Source: Rhodoferax sp. (lineage in GTDB: Bacteria; Pseudomonadota; Gammaproteobacteria; Burkholderiales; Burkholderiaceae_C). Taken from it: 64,000 bases of DNA. The notes under the pieces were generated by a model. That model saw nothing but the letters and a program-made list of their open reading frames with translations. It did no database searches and was not told where the DNA came from. The position numbers and the translations under genes are program-made. Positions 1 to 8,780 of this stretch are shown piece after piece. Location: positions 49,781 to 113,780 of the forward strand of contig JAGOUM010000002.1 in the NCBI GenBank assembly GCA_018061265.1, given 5' to 3'. Positions within the stretch are counted from its first letter, which is position 1. Every line of letters begins with the position of its first letter.

Positions 1-2
1 TG

Positions 3-344
3 GAGGAAGGTGGTTCACTGACCATCATTGCCACCGCGCTGGTCGATACCGGAAGCCGCATGGACGAGGTGATCTTTGAAGAATTCAAGGGTACCGGCAA
101 CAGTGAGATCCACCTTGATCGCCGGCTGTACGAAAAACGCGTGTTCCCGTCGATCCAGCTGAACCGCAGCGGGACGCGCCGCGAAGAACTGCTGCTGCAA
201 CCGGAAATCCTGCAAAAAACCCGGATTCTGCGGCAGTTCCTCTACAACATGGACGAGATCGAGTCCATGGAAATGGTGTTGAAGCAAATGAAGGCTACCA
301 AGACCAACAGTGAGTTCTTCGAACTGATGCGACGCGGCGGTTAA
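3..344 (+). CDS. rho: Transcription termination factor Rho, C-terminal part (5' end outside window)
   Basis: Only the last ~113 codons are present; the frame is open from the left edge. Rho is the hexameric RNA-dependent ATPase that ends transcription of untranslated RNA. The visible part is the end of the RecA-like motor domain: it begins [22 protein letters not shown], continues with the conserved EFKGTGN and LDRRL segments, then [20 protein letters not shown], and ends with the helical tail [14 protein letters not shown]. These are near-invariant in the family. The stop is followed by about 100 bp before rpmE2 on the same strand, a common neighbour in this group. Identity is certain; nothing can be said about the RNA-binding N-terminus. 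Confidence 0.97.
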   Translation, partial: EEGGSLTIIATALVDTGSRMDEVIFEEFKGTGNSEIHLDRRLYEKRVFPSIQLNRSGTRREELLLQPEILQKTRILRQFLYNMDEIESMEMVLKQMKATKTNSEFFELMRRGG

Positions 345-445
345 TCTATAATCTTACGTTTTTCGCGCAAAGTACGACTGGCTTTTAATTGCACTGTGGT
401 TGGTGCAAGGGCCGACGCGGCTGGCGCAACTGAAAGTGAACCCAT

Positions 446-703
446 ATGAAAAAAGGCATCCATCCCAACTACCGTGAAATCTGTTTTCAGGACTTGTCCA
501 ACGGTTTCAAGTTTGTCACCCGTTCCTGTGCTTCAACCAAGGAAATGATCAAAATGGAAGACGGGCGCGATCTGCCTCTCTACAAGCTTGACACGTCAAG
601 TGAGTCACATCCGTTTTATACCGGTACACAAAAATCGGTGGACAACATGGGCGGGCGCGTCGAGAAATTCCGCAATCGCTTTGGCAAGACAGCAGCCAAG
701 TAA
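446..703 (+). CDS. rpmE2: 50S ribosomal protein L31, type B (zinc-independent)
   Basis: An 85-residue protein opening [14 protein letters not shown], with the family-typical [10 protein letters not shown] segment near residue 52-61 and a basic C-terminus. L31 sits at the 50S central protuberance and bridges to the small subunit. Type A L31 binds zinc through a CxxC pair; here the two cysteines (residues 13 and 28) are isolated and the CPFYTG signature is HPFYTG, so this is the C-minus, zinc-independent type B form. Such paralogues often replace the zinc form in zinc limitation, but no Zur-like operator was recognised upstream. A clear terminator follows immediately. Confidence 0.93.
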   Translation: MKKGIHPNYREICFQDLSNGFKFVTRSCASTKEMIKMEDGRDLPLYKLDTSSESHPFYTGTQKSVDNMGGRVEKFRNRFGKTAAK

Positions 704-730
704 ACACTTGACCACCGCTTTGCCGCAGTA

Positions 731-760
731 GGCAGCCCGGCTTCGCCGCGCTGCCTTTTT
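731..760 (+). terminator. Rho-independent terminator after rpmE2
   Basis: Stem GGCAGC (731-736) pairs with GCTGCC (750-755), loop of 13 nt, followed directly by a run of five T (756-760). It lies 27 bp after the rpmE2 stop and 20 bp before the next ATG, so it should insulate rpmE2 from the membrane-protein gene. Confidence 0.8.
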
Positions 761-780
761 CTTTGCCCCAAAATGGCACC

Positions 781-2493
781 ATGCCGCCCCACTCTGTGAA
801 CCAGCCCAACCCAGCCATCGTTGCACAAGTTGCAGTCAAGCGTTTGCCACGCCTGGCACTATGGTTGTTCTGTCTGGCCTACATACTGGCCGGTTTTGTC
901 GGTCGGGTGCCCTGGAAAAACGCAGATATCAGCAGCTTTGGCTACATGTTGACACTTGCCGTTGGCAACTCGGACTGGTGGCAGCCGATGCTGGGTGGGC
1001 TGTTGCCCGAGGTGCCCGCTCTTCTTCCTTATTGGCTTGGCGCGTGGGCGATCACGCTTTCACCTGATGGCTTGTCCGCTGATCTGGCGGCCCGGGTACC
1101 CTTCATGCTGCTGTTGGCACTCGCGTTGATCGCCACCTGGTACGGAACCTACTATCTGGCACGAAGTCCCCTGGCGCAACCAGTGGCTTTTGCCTTTGGC
1201 GGCGAGGCCGAACCCACAGACTACGCCCGGGCATTGGCCGACGCCGGGCTATTGGCCATGATGGCGTGCCTGGGCCTGGCGCAGCTGGCACATGAAACCA
1301 CGCCTGCCCTGGCACAGCTGTGCTTTACGGCCCTGCTGTTTTATGCGGCTGCGGCATTACCGTACCGTCCGTTGATCCCGGGCCTGGCGGCTGCAGGCGG
1401 CCTACTTGGCCTGACTCTTTCGGGTGCCCCGACTGTGGCTTTGCTGTTGGGTCTGGGAAGCGCATTGATTTACCTGCGGGAATCACCTCTTGGAGACGTG
1501 ACGCAAAAACACCGCCAACTGCGCGCCACCGGTATGGCAGGCATGACGTTGCTGTGTGCTTTGCTGGCGTTTGAGCTGAATTTGTGGCGCTGGAGCCTGG
1601 AATTACCAATGTGGTCCCAAGGCGATTGGCCCCGACTGGGTCGATTGTTTTTGTGGTTTACCTGGCCGGCCTGGCCACTGGCCTGCTGGACCGTCTGGCG
1701 CTGGCGGCACCAATTGCGCAGCGCTCGACTGAACAGCCGCCATCTCTGGATTCCTTTATGGTTTGTCGGTGTTGCGAGTGCAACAACGCTGGTCACCAGC
1801 GCGGCCGACCGCGCATTGCTGCTGGCCCTGCCCGCCCTGGCCACCTTGGCGGCGTTTGCCCTGCCAACGCTGAGCCGCAGCATGGGGGCGTTGATTGACT
1901 GGTTCACACTGATCTTTTTCAGTGGCTGCGCCATCGTGATCTGGGTGGTGTGGCTGTCCATGCAGACCGGTATTCCGGCAAAGCCGGCTCTCAATGTGGC
2001 ACGACTGGCACCCGCGTTTGTTCACAGCTTCTCACCAATAACCTTTGTCATAGCATTAATAGCTACTGCTGCATGGGCTTGGCTGGTTTTTTGGCGAACA
2101 GGCAGACACCGTGCCGCGCTATGGAAAAGTGTGGTCTTACCGGCTGGTGGGGCGGCACTGTGCTGGCTGTTGTTGATGACGCTATGGTTGCCATTGCTGG
2201 ATTTTGCGCGTAGCTACGTTCCTCTGGTGGCACAAACCACTGCCCTGATGCCACAAAGACCAGCGTGTGTCTCGACCCTGGGCTTGAGCCGGGGTCAGAT
2301 TGCTGCCTACACCTACCATGGTGAACTGTCTCTCAAACCAGTCATTGATGTTGCCGAGTGCAACTGGCTATTGGGAGACTCTGCGGTGCTGAACTACCTG
2401 TCGCAAACCACTGACAACTGGGAGTTTCGCGGTGCCGTGCGGCACCGCGGTGACCCCAAAGAAAAGCTCCTTCTGTACCAACGCCAGGATTAG
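781..2493 (+). CDS. Polytopic membrane protein, GT-C glycosyltransferase-like
   Basis: A 570-residue protein with about ten or more hydrophobic segments, the first near residues 20-40, and a C-terminal periplasmic-like tail after residue ~480. The order of elements resembles the ArnT/PMT-type GT-C fold: a first loop with acidic residues, a PEVPALLPYWLGAWAI stretch like the PPLYYWL region, and an AARVPFM segment like the aRLps motif. The usual Asp/Glu pair after the first helix is not clear, so catalytic activity is uncertain. A TTG at 763 could extend it by six codons but it would overlap the rpmE2 terminator's T-run; ATG 781 is chosen. One copy of the short dispersed repeat falls at codons ~424-433. 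Confidence 0.6.
   Translation: MPPHSVNQPNPAIVAQVAVKRLPRLALWLFCLAYILAGFVGRVPWKNADISSFGYMLTLAVGNSDWWQPMLGGLLPEVPALLPYWLGAWAITLSPDGLSADLAARVPFMLLLALALIATWYGTYYLARSPLAQPVAFAFGGEAEPTDYARALADAGLLAMMACLGLAQLAHETTPALAQLCFTALLFYAAAALPYRPLIPGLAAAGGLLGLTLSGAPTVALLLGLGSALIYLRESPLGDVTQKHRQLRATGMAGMTLLCALLAFELNLWRWSLELPMWSQGDWPRLGRLFLWFTWPAWPLACWTVWRWRHQLRSARLNSRHLWIPLWFVGVASATTLVTSAADRALLLALPALATLAAFALPTLSRSMGALIDWFTLIFFSGCAIVIWVVWLSMQTGIPAKPALNVARLAPAFVHSFSPITFVIALIATAAWAWLVFWRTGRHRAALWKSVVLPAGGAALCWLLLMTLWLPLLDFARSYVPLVAQTTALMPQRPACVSTLGLSRGQIAAYTYHGELSLKPVIDVAECNWLLGDSAVLNYLSQTTDNWEFRGAVRHRGDPKEKLLLYQRQD
2051..2079 (-). repeat. Dispersed AGCSC-N18-nnGCTA repeat, copy 1
   Basis: On the minus strand AGCCC, 18 bp, then ATGCTA followed by TGAC. 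It is antisense to its host gene (the GT-C-like protein) and encodes I-A-x7-A there. Surrounding sequence is markedly more AT-rich than the gene. Confidence 0.6.
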
Positions 2494-2504
2494 GCTGCTT
2501 TGGT

Positions 2505-3374
2505 TCAGGACACGACCACATTCTCAAACCTGGCATACAAAACGTCGCTCCAGGACTCAACCTCGGCCGCACCGATTTGCAGGAACGCCATACATTCCTC
2601 CCCATGGCTGCGCCACTCGCGCTGTTCTTTGATCCCCTCATGCTCGGCCACCAGATGATCGGCGATGGCGGCGATGGCGACAAGTTGCCTCACATTCAAG
2701 GCCAACGCCGGATCAGTAAGTACCGTGAAATCATGGTGTAACCGAACCGCGTAGGCGATCATGGGTGGTAAACGCCAGGTTTTCGCAACGATAGCTCCCA
2801 CCACGGCATGATCGGTCCGATGGGCTGCGTTCTCGGTTTGCGTGAAGCTGCGGTCCTGCCGTGCCATCGCTTCGGCCAGCGTTCCCCGATACCCCCTGAG
2901 TCCCTGCAACATGACCGGAATCCCCACGTGCAAAAACAGTCCGCTGGTCCTGGCCACCTCGACATCGACACCGTACATCTGCGCGGCAACATGTGCCATG
3001 GCAAGTGACCGGCGGTTGGACGACTCCCAAAAATGCTCGATCAGGGTTGGGTCAAGCGCTATGGCGTTGCGCAGCAAAAAGCCCGTCAATACGGTCGCGG
3101 TTGGACGCACACCCAGCATGGCGACCGCCTGCCCCACCGAATTGACCGGTTGCCGTCGGGCGTACAGTGAACTGTTGGCAATACGGATCAGCGCGGCTGC
3201 CATCGCCACATCATTGCCTGCGATTTCAGCAACCACCAATGGATCAGGATCAGGCTGACCGAGCTCCTGTTGCAACTGAACCAGCAATTGAGGGCAAGGC
3301 GGAATGACAATGTCCTTGACCGGGCCAAAATCACGTGCAGCGTCAAGTTCGCGGTTGATCTCTTGGGACTTCAT
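2505..3374 (-). CDS. HDOD domain protein (stand-alone)
   Basis: A 289-residue single-domain protein. The HDOD fold covers about residues 20-225: PxxP-like start (IPPCPQLL), an LIRIANSS helix, SVGQAVAMLG, and the core FLHVGIPVML where the HD dyad of true HD phosphohydrolases is replaced by His-Val. HDOD proteins are therefore non-enzymatic scaffolds or regulators, often tied to c-di-GMP or two-component signalling. Start taken at the ATG giving MKSQEINRELD; an upstream ATG would add 25 residues (MKYCRKRQ...) unlike the family. Converges with the preceding membrane-protein gene (11 bp apart). Two further HDOD proteins lie within 16 kb. Confidence 0.85.
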   Translation of the reverse strand: MKSQEINRELDAARDFGPVKDIVIPPCPQLLVQLQQELGQPDPDPLVVAEIAGNDVAMAAALIRIANSSLYARRQPVNSVGQAVAMLGVRPTATVLTGFLLRNAIALDPTLIEHFWESSNRRSLAMAHVAAQMYGVDVEVARTSGLFLHVGIPVMLQGLRGYRGTLAEAMARQDRSFTQTENAAHRTDHAVVGAIVAKTWRLPPMIAYAVRLHHDFTVLTDPALALNVRQLVAIAAIADHLVAEHEGIKEQREWRSHGEECMAFLQIGAAEVESWSDVLYARFENVVVS

Positions 3375-3589
3375 GCAAATGTCTTTCAGGTCTGCCCGCA
3401 CTGCCAACCAGCACGATGGGCGAGGCTGCCGCTTGCGGCAATATTTCACCCGACCTCTGTCCGTACATTGGACACTGCGAGTGTTTCAAAGACCTGAGTA
3501 TGCCCGAGAAGACGGCCGAAAAACGAACATCGTTGTGCAAGGTGGCCTCTCACCTGCCCAAGCGCAGATGCCCATTTGCGGGTGAAGCA

Positions 3590-4549
3590 TCAGCCTTGCA
3601 TTGGAACCAGAAAATCCCGACTGATGCAGGCACCAAGATCATTGACGCGGTCCAAGAACTGCGTCAAGTAGGCGTGCAAACCCGTTGCCAGGATTTCATC
3701 AATCCGGCCATATTGCAGTTCAGCACGTAATTTGCCGGCACGACGATGTGTTTCTCCCGACTGATCATTGGCCACCATGCGCAGGTTGCCCACCACTTCG
3801 TTCAGGCTGGCGTGCAGGCTTCGTGGCATATCCTGACGCAATATCAGCAGTTCCGCCACACGCTCAGGTCGGATCACATCACGGTACACCTTACGGTAGA
3901 CCTCGAATCCACTGACGCTGCGCAATATGGCGCTCCAATGGTAAAAGTCGTACTCTTGGTCCTTTTCGTTGGCAGCACCATAAAAGTCACTCTCAACCGC
4001 GTGAAACTTCACATCGACGAGCCTTGCCGTATTGTCAGCACGCTCAAGGAAGGTGCCCAATCGCATGAAGTGCAAGGCCTCATCCATCAGCATGGTGCCC
4101 ACCGTCACCCCACGCGACAAATGTGACCGGAATTTGACCCACTCAAAAAACTGCGCCGGGTCCTGCTCAAACTCGCCATTCTTGATCATGCGCTTGACTT
4201 CCAGCCAGGTCTGGTTCTGTGTTTCCCAGACTTCTGTGGTCAAGGTTCCACGTACGGCGCGTGCATTCTCCCGAGCAGCCCCGAGGCACGAGAGGATGGA
4301 GGATGGGTTGCTCTCGTCCTTCACCATGAAATCCATGACCTCCTTGGCACGGATGTCTCCATGTTTCTCGCGGTAGCTTGGCATCAGTTCACTGATGCTC
4401 AACAAGCCTTGCCAGCCAGCCAATGCGACCGCGTCAGACTGGGGCAACAGCGAAGTCTGATAGTTGACGTCAAGCAGGCGGGCAGTGTTTTCGGCTCGCT
4501 CGGTGTAACGGTTCATCCAGAAGAGGTGATCGGCGGTTCTTGACAACAT
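3590..4549 (-). CDS. Alpha-E domain protein (DUF403)
   Basis: A 319-residue, almost all-helical protein starting MLSRTADHLFWMNRYTERAEN, the signature opening of the alpha-E family, with the second repeat of the signature (FLERADNTARLVDVKFH) near residue 170. The family is rich in conserved Glu and usually partners a circularly permuted ATP-grasp protein in a proposed ribosome-independent peptide modification system. Here that partner is the next gene upstream (48 bp apart, same strand), so the two form an operon. The transglutaminase-like protein and proteasome-like hydrolase often found with them are not adjacent. Biochemical function is not established. Confidence 0.9.
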   Translation of the reverse strand: MLSRTADHLFWMNRYTERAENTARLLDVNYQTSLLPQSDAVALAGWQGLLSISELMPSYREKHGDIRAKEVMDFMVKDESNPSSILSCLGAARENARAVRGTLTTEVWETQNQTWLEVKRMIKNGEFEQDPAQFFEWVKFRSHLSRGVTVGTMLMDEALHFMRLGTFLERADNTARLVDVKFHAVESDFYGAANEKDQEYDFYHWSAILRSVSGFEVYRKVYRDVIRPERVAELLILRQDMPRSLHASLNEVVGNLRMVANDQSGETHRRAGKLRAELQYGRIDEILATGLHAYLTQFLDRVNDLGACISRDFLVPMQG

Positions 4550-4597
4550 ACGCGCTTTCGGTTTTCAGATCAGTCAACAAGGAGGAGGCTCAGCAAC

Positions 4598-6112
4598 TCA
4601 GGCAAGCTGTTGTTGCGTTTGGCGCGATGAGGTCAGAACCTCACTCGGCGTGGAATCATCTTCAAGAATCCAGGTATCTTTGGTGCCACCACCCTGCGAG
4701 GAGTTCACCACCAACGAACCGTCTTTGAGCGCAACACGGGTCAAACCACCTGGCACCATCTGCACCGTCTTGGCAGACAACACATACGGGCGCAAATCGA
4801 TGTGCCGTGGTGCGATCCCGCTTTCCACAAAGGTCGGACAGCTCGACAAACTCAAGGTCGGCTGGGCGATGTAGCCACCCGGATTGGCCAGCAATGCCTT
4901 TCTGAAGTCTTCAATCTCCGCAGCGGTAGCGGCAGGCCCGACCAGCATGCCATACCCGCCAGCACCATGCACCTCTTTGACCACCAGGTCTTTCAGGTTG
5001 GCCAGCGTGTAAGCCAGGTCATCTTTTTTCCGACACATAAAAGTGGGCACATTGTTCAGAATCGGCTTTTCACCAAGATAAAACTCGATCATCTTCGGCA
5101 CGTAGGGATAAATCGACTTGTCATCGGCAATTCCAGTACCAACGGCGTTGCTGATGGTCACGTTACCGGCACGATAGGCATCCATCAGGCCGGCACAACC
5201 CAGGGTTGACGTCGGCCGAAACACCGTCGGATCAAGAAAGTCATCGTCCACACGCCGGTAAATCACGTCCACCCGCTTGGGTCCACGCGTGGTGCGCATG
5301 TAGACAAAGTTGTCCTTCACCATCAAATCCTGACCCTCGACCAGTTCAACGCCCATTTGCTGCGCCAAAAAAGCGTGCTCAAAGTAAGCGCTGTTGTACA
5401 TGCCCGGGGTCAGCACCACCACGGTTGGCTCGGCAGTGGTGGCCGGGCTGCTGGCACGCAGGGTTTCAAGCAAGAGGTCGGGATAGTGAGCGATCGGTGC
5501 CACCCGGTGGGCAGAAAAAAGGTCCGGGAACAGCCGCATCATCATCTTGCGGTCTTCCAGCATATAGCTGACCCCGCTGGGCACGCGCAGGTTGTCTTCG
5601 AGTACGTAGTACTCACCGTCGCCGGCGGCATTTGGCGCACGGACGATATCAATACCCGAAATGTTTGAATAAATCTGGTTGGGCACCGCCACACCCACCA
5701 TCTCAGGTCGAAACTGGGCGTTGTGCTCGATTTGCTCTCGGGGCACGATCCCCGCCTTGAGGATGTCCTGGTCGTGATAGATATCGTGGATAAATCGATT
5801 CAGCGCCGTCACACGCTGTGTCAGCCCACGTTCCATGCTGGCCCACTCAGCCGCCGGGATGATTCGCGGGATCAAGTCAAATGGAATCAGCCGCTCGGTG
5901 CCAGCACCCTCCTCGTCCTTCTCGCCATAGACTGCAAAAGTGATGCCCACCCGGCGAAAGATCATTTCTGCTTCTTCGCGCCGCTTGGCCATCATGTCAC
6001 CGGGTTGTCGGGCCAACCATTCGTCATAGATCCGGTAATGATCCCGAATCTGCGCACCCTTGCTGAAAAACTCATAGGGCAGGCGGGTGTACATCTCGTC
6101 AAATTTCTGCAT
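4598..6112 (-). CDS. Circularly permuted type 2 ATP-grasp protein (DUF404/DUF407)
   Basis: A 504-residue cytoplasmic enzyme of the ATP-grasp superfamily, expected to ligate an acid to an amine at the cost of ATP. Visible signatures are NRFIHDIYHDQ (~90), YYVLEDNLRVPSGVSYML (~178), the VVKEVHGAGGYGMLVGP lysine/glycine loop (~380) and the C-terminal HIDLRPYVL followed by GGGTKDTWILED. The start is ATG 6112 (MQKFDEMY): AGGAGA sits about 9 bp upstream, whereas an ATG ten codons earlier has no ribosome site. First gene of a two-gene operon with the alpha-E protein. Confidence 0.9.
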   Translation of the reverse strand: MQKFDEMYTRLPYEFFSKGAQIRDHYRIYDEWLARQPGDMMAKRREEAEMIFRRVGITFAVYGEKDEEGAGTERLIPFDLIPRIIPAAEWASMERGLTQRVTALNRFIHDIYHDQDILKAGIVPREQIEHNAQFRPEMVGVAVPNQIYSNISGIDIVRAPNAAGDGEYYVLEDNLRVPSGVSYMLEDRKMMMRLFPDLFSAHRVAPIAHYPDLLLETLRASSPATTAEPTVVVLTPGMYNSAYFEHAFLAQQMGVELVEGQDLMVKDNFVYMRTTRGPKRVDVIYRRVDDDFLDPTVFRPTSTLGCAGLMDAYRAGNVTISNAVGTGIADDKSIYPYVPKMIEFYLGEKPILNNVPTFMCRKKDDLAYTLANLKDLVVKEVHGAGGYGMLVGPAATAAEIEDFRKALLANPGGYIAQPTLSLSSCPTFVESGIAPRHIDLRPYVLSAKTVQMVPGGLTRVALKDGSLVVNSSQGGGTKDTWILEDDSTPSEVLTSSRQTQQQLA

Positions 6113-6261
6113 GGATCGATTCTCCTGCACCAAGCTTAGCAAGTTTCAGGCCCATCACGACAAAAATTGTGTCAACCGTATCAGTGGACCCGTGCCAATA
6201 TGCGCCGCATCGGCCCTCACAAAAAAAACTCATCGGACTTGAATCAGGTCAACCCAATGCA

Positions 6262-8664
6262 CTAATTTGGTACCTTATGCTGCCAGTAGTGCGGAGCGAC
6301 CTCTCGTTGACACCGGATAGACGGATCTGCACCAGAGCGCCACATCACTGCACCACAATGAGGCGTATCCAGCACCAGAATACTCCGCTCCTGGTAACGC
6401 AACATCACCGTCGCGTCCGGATGCCCGAATCGGTTGCGATAGCCGGATTGCACAACCGCTACCCGCGGTTGGACTGCCTCCAGAAACTCCACGCTGCTTG
6501 AAGTCTTGCTTCCGTGATGAGGCACCACCAGCAAATCAGCCGCCAAGACGGCGGTATCGACCAGGTGACGCTCTTGTTCAACCTCGATGTCTCCGGTCAA
6601 CAAAGCCGATGACTCGCCGGTTGAGACATGCAAGACACAACTTGTGGCATTGGCGCTGCGGGACCTTGGTTTGTCGTCGGCAAATGGGTGCAAAACACGA
6701 AAAACCACGCCGTCCCACTGCCAGTGCATTCCGGCCTCACACCGCTGTCCTGTTTTTAACTCGGTTTCGAATGAACTCAACAGTGCCGTTTGTGGTTGCA
6801 TTGCCAACAATGCCAGGGCACCACCGGTATGGTCACTGTCCCGGTGGCTAAGCACCAGCAGATCCAGGCGTTCGCCCAAAGCCCGCAATAATGGCACCAG
6901 CACACGTTGACCTGCGTCACTATCCTGACCATAGCGTGGCCCGGCGTCAAACATCAAGCTATGCTGGGCGGTTCGCACCAGAACAGCGCTGCCCTGCCCC
7001 ACATCCGCGGCCAAAACCTCAAACGTGCCGTTCAATGGTCGGGGCACCTGCCAGAACACCACCGGCAGCAACAATGGCACGCCCAACCATCGAATCGAGG
7101 CGGGCAGGCGCATCGCCACCGTGATGCCACCAAGAAAAGCCGCAAGTGCAGCCCATGTCGGTGCCTGGGATACCGACCAAAGCGCCCAGGGCATGGAGGC
7201 CATCCAGCGCAAAACGGCCATCATCCATCCCCCAGTCCAGGCCGCAAACTCCCACAGACCTGGCACGACCACGCCCAACATCGCCATGGGTGTCAATAGC
7301 AGAGTCACCCAGGGTATTGCCAATGCGTTGGCCGGAATACCGATCAGCGACACCTGCCCAAAGAGCAGCAGCGACAATGGTGCCAGCGCCAGAGTGATCA
7401 CCCATTGCTCCCTGAAAAAAGCAATAACCCGGCTGCCAGCCACCTTGTGTCCCGGTTTTTCAGAATCTGTTTCAGCGGCAAACAAGATACCAACGGCGAC
7501 AAAACTCAGCCAAAAGCCGGCCTGCAGAATGGCCCAAGGGTCCAGCATGACCACTGCCACACAAGCCAACAACCAGACCAGTGGCCAGGGCCAGCGGACG
7601 CCACTGAGCCGCAGCAGGCCGACACAGGTCAACATCAGTACGGTGCGCTGTGCCGGCACACCGAAACCACTGAACAAGGCATACAACAATGCCAGCAAGA
7701 TGCCGCCCAGAAGCGCGGCGCTGGCAGCAGGCAGTCGCAAGCACAGTGCGCCTGATCGCCGCCACAGCCACCCCACCACCCGAGCCGCCAGCCAGGCGAA
7801 CATGGTGATGTGCAAACCTGAAATACTAAGCAAGTGGGCCACGCCGGTGGCACGAAACACACTCCAGTCCTCCCGGTCGATGGCCTTTTGGTCACCCACC
7901 AACAGCGCAGCGATCAGCCCGCTGGATGCCGGATCGGCAAGCCGGTCTTCGATCTGTTGACGCACCTGTTCACGCCAGCGCGCCATCATGTAGCCGGACG
8001 CAGGTGCCAAGCGGGTCGGCATCGGATCTTTGGCACCGTTTCTCACATACCCCGTGGCCTGAACGCCTTGCTCCCATTGCCAGAGTTCGTAGTCAAATCC
8101 GTGCGGATTGACGCTGCCGTGCACCGCCTTAATTCTTGCATTGAAGCGCCAGCGCTCCCCCGCCCGGGGCAGGGGTGTCTGGCCAGCGGGCAAAACGCCG
8201 TCCGCGACATACCACGCCAGGTCGATCAAACCAGGGATCGCCACTGGCCTGCTGTCAACAACGGCACTCTCTGCTGCAAAGCGGAAGCGTTGGCCCAACG
8301 CAAAAGGCTGTGCCATGTCGGCCACTATGCCAGTCAGCGTCAGGTCATGCCCTTCCAGCACAGGGGCCAGGGTACGACTGACAAAAAAGCTCGCGCGCAA
8401 GCCGGTCAAAGCAAATGCAAACAGGGTAAAAATTATCACCCTGCAGAGTTTTTGACCGCCGTCCAGGCACAACAGTTTATTATTTTTAATAGCAGTAAAC
8501 ACATACAGGATAAGCGCAAGAGGCAACAATTGAGCATAAACGAGTAGCGGCCATAAAGTCACTTGCTGCAATTGCAATGCCGTCCCCAGCAAAATCCCCC
8601 CCAACATGGGGGCGAGCCAAGCCGACTGCTGACTTCTTGCGTGGCTGGCATTGGGTTTGAACAT
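6262..8664 (-). CDS. comEC: DNA internalisation competence protein ComEC/Rec2
   Basis: An 800-residue inner-membrane channel protein for uptake of single-stranded DNA in natural transformation. Order of domains: N-terminal helices and DUF4131-like soluble part (to ~220), the Competence transmembrane core (from ~230, containing GVAHLLSISGLHITMFAW), and a C-terminal metallo-beta-lactamase-like domain (from ~545) with VLAADVGQGSAVLV and LSHRDSDHTGG, the metal-ligand motif, proposed to degrade the non-transported strand. Length is normal for the family. Stands alone without other competence genes. Near residue 50-65 a short AT-rich stretch (TAIKNNKLLC) carries a dispersed-repeat copy. Confidence 0.95.
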   Translation of the reverse strand: MFKPNASHARSQQSAWLAPMLGGILLGTALQLQQVTLWPLLVYAQLLPLALILYVFTAIKNNKLLCLDGGQKLCRVIIFTLFAFALTGLRASFFVSRTLAPVLEGHDLTLTGIVADMAQPFALGQRFRFAAESAVVDSRPVAIPGLIDLAWYVADGVLPAGQTPLPRAGERWRFNARIKAVHGSVNPHGFDYELWQWEQGVQATGYVRNGAKDPMPTRLAPASGYMMARWREQVRQQIEDRLADPASSGLIAALLVGDQKAIDREDWSVFRATGVAHLLSISGLHITMFAWLAARVVGWLWRRSGALCLRLPAASAALLGGILLALLYALFSGFGVPAQRTVLMLTCVGLLRLSGVRWPWPLVWLLACVAVVMLDPWAILQAGFWLSFVAVGILFAAETDSEKPGHKVAGSRVIAFFREQWVITLALAPLSLLLFGQVSLIGIPANALAIPWVTLLLTPMAMLGVVVPGLWEFAAWTGGWMMAVLRWMASMPWALWSVSQAPTWAALAAFLGGITVAMRLPASIRWLGVPLLLPVVFWQVPRPLNGTFEVLAADVGQGSAVLVRTAQHSLMFDAGPRYGQDSDAGQRVLVPLLRALGERLDLLVLSHRDSDHTGGALALLAMQPQTALLSSFETELKTGQRCEAGMHWQWDGVVFRVLHPFADDKPRSRSANATSCVLHVSTGESSALLTGDIEVEQERHLVDTAVLAADLLVVPHHGSKTSSSVEFLEAVQPRVAVVQSGYRNRFGHPDATVMLRYQERSILVLDTPHCGAVMWRSGADPSIRCQREVAPHYWQHKVPN
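8490..8518 (-). repeat. Dispersed AGCSC-N18-nnGCTA repeat, copy 2
   Basis: Minus strand TGCGC, 18 bp, CTGCTA, then TTAAAAATAATAAAC. Sense to comEC and read as A-x7-A-I. Shares the TTATYC start of the spacer with the copy in hpnE. Confidence 0.6.
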
Positions 8665-8780
8665 GGCAGCATGCTAACGACATCGACCAATACAAGCACC
8701 ACTTTGATGTAGCGCAAATCTTGCGGTGACAACTTGTTTACCATGAACCATTTGGTACACAAAAGACAGGAATTGAAGTC

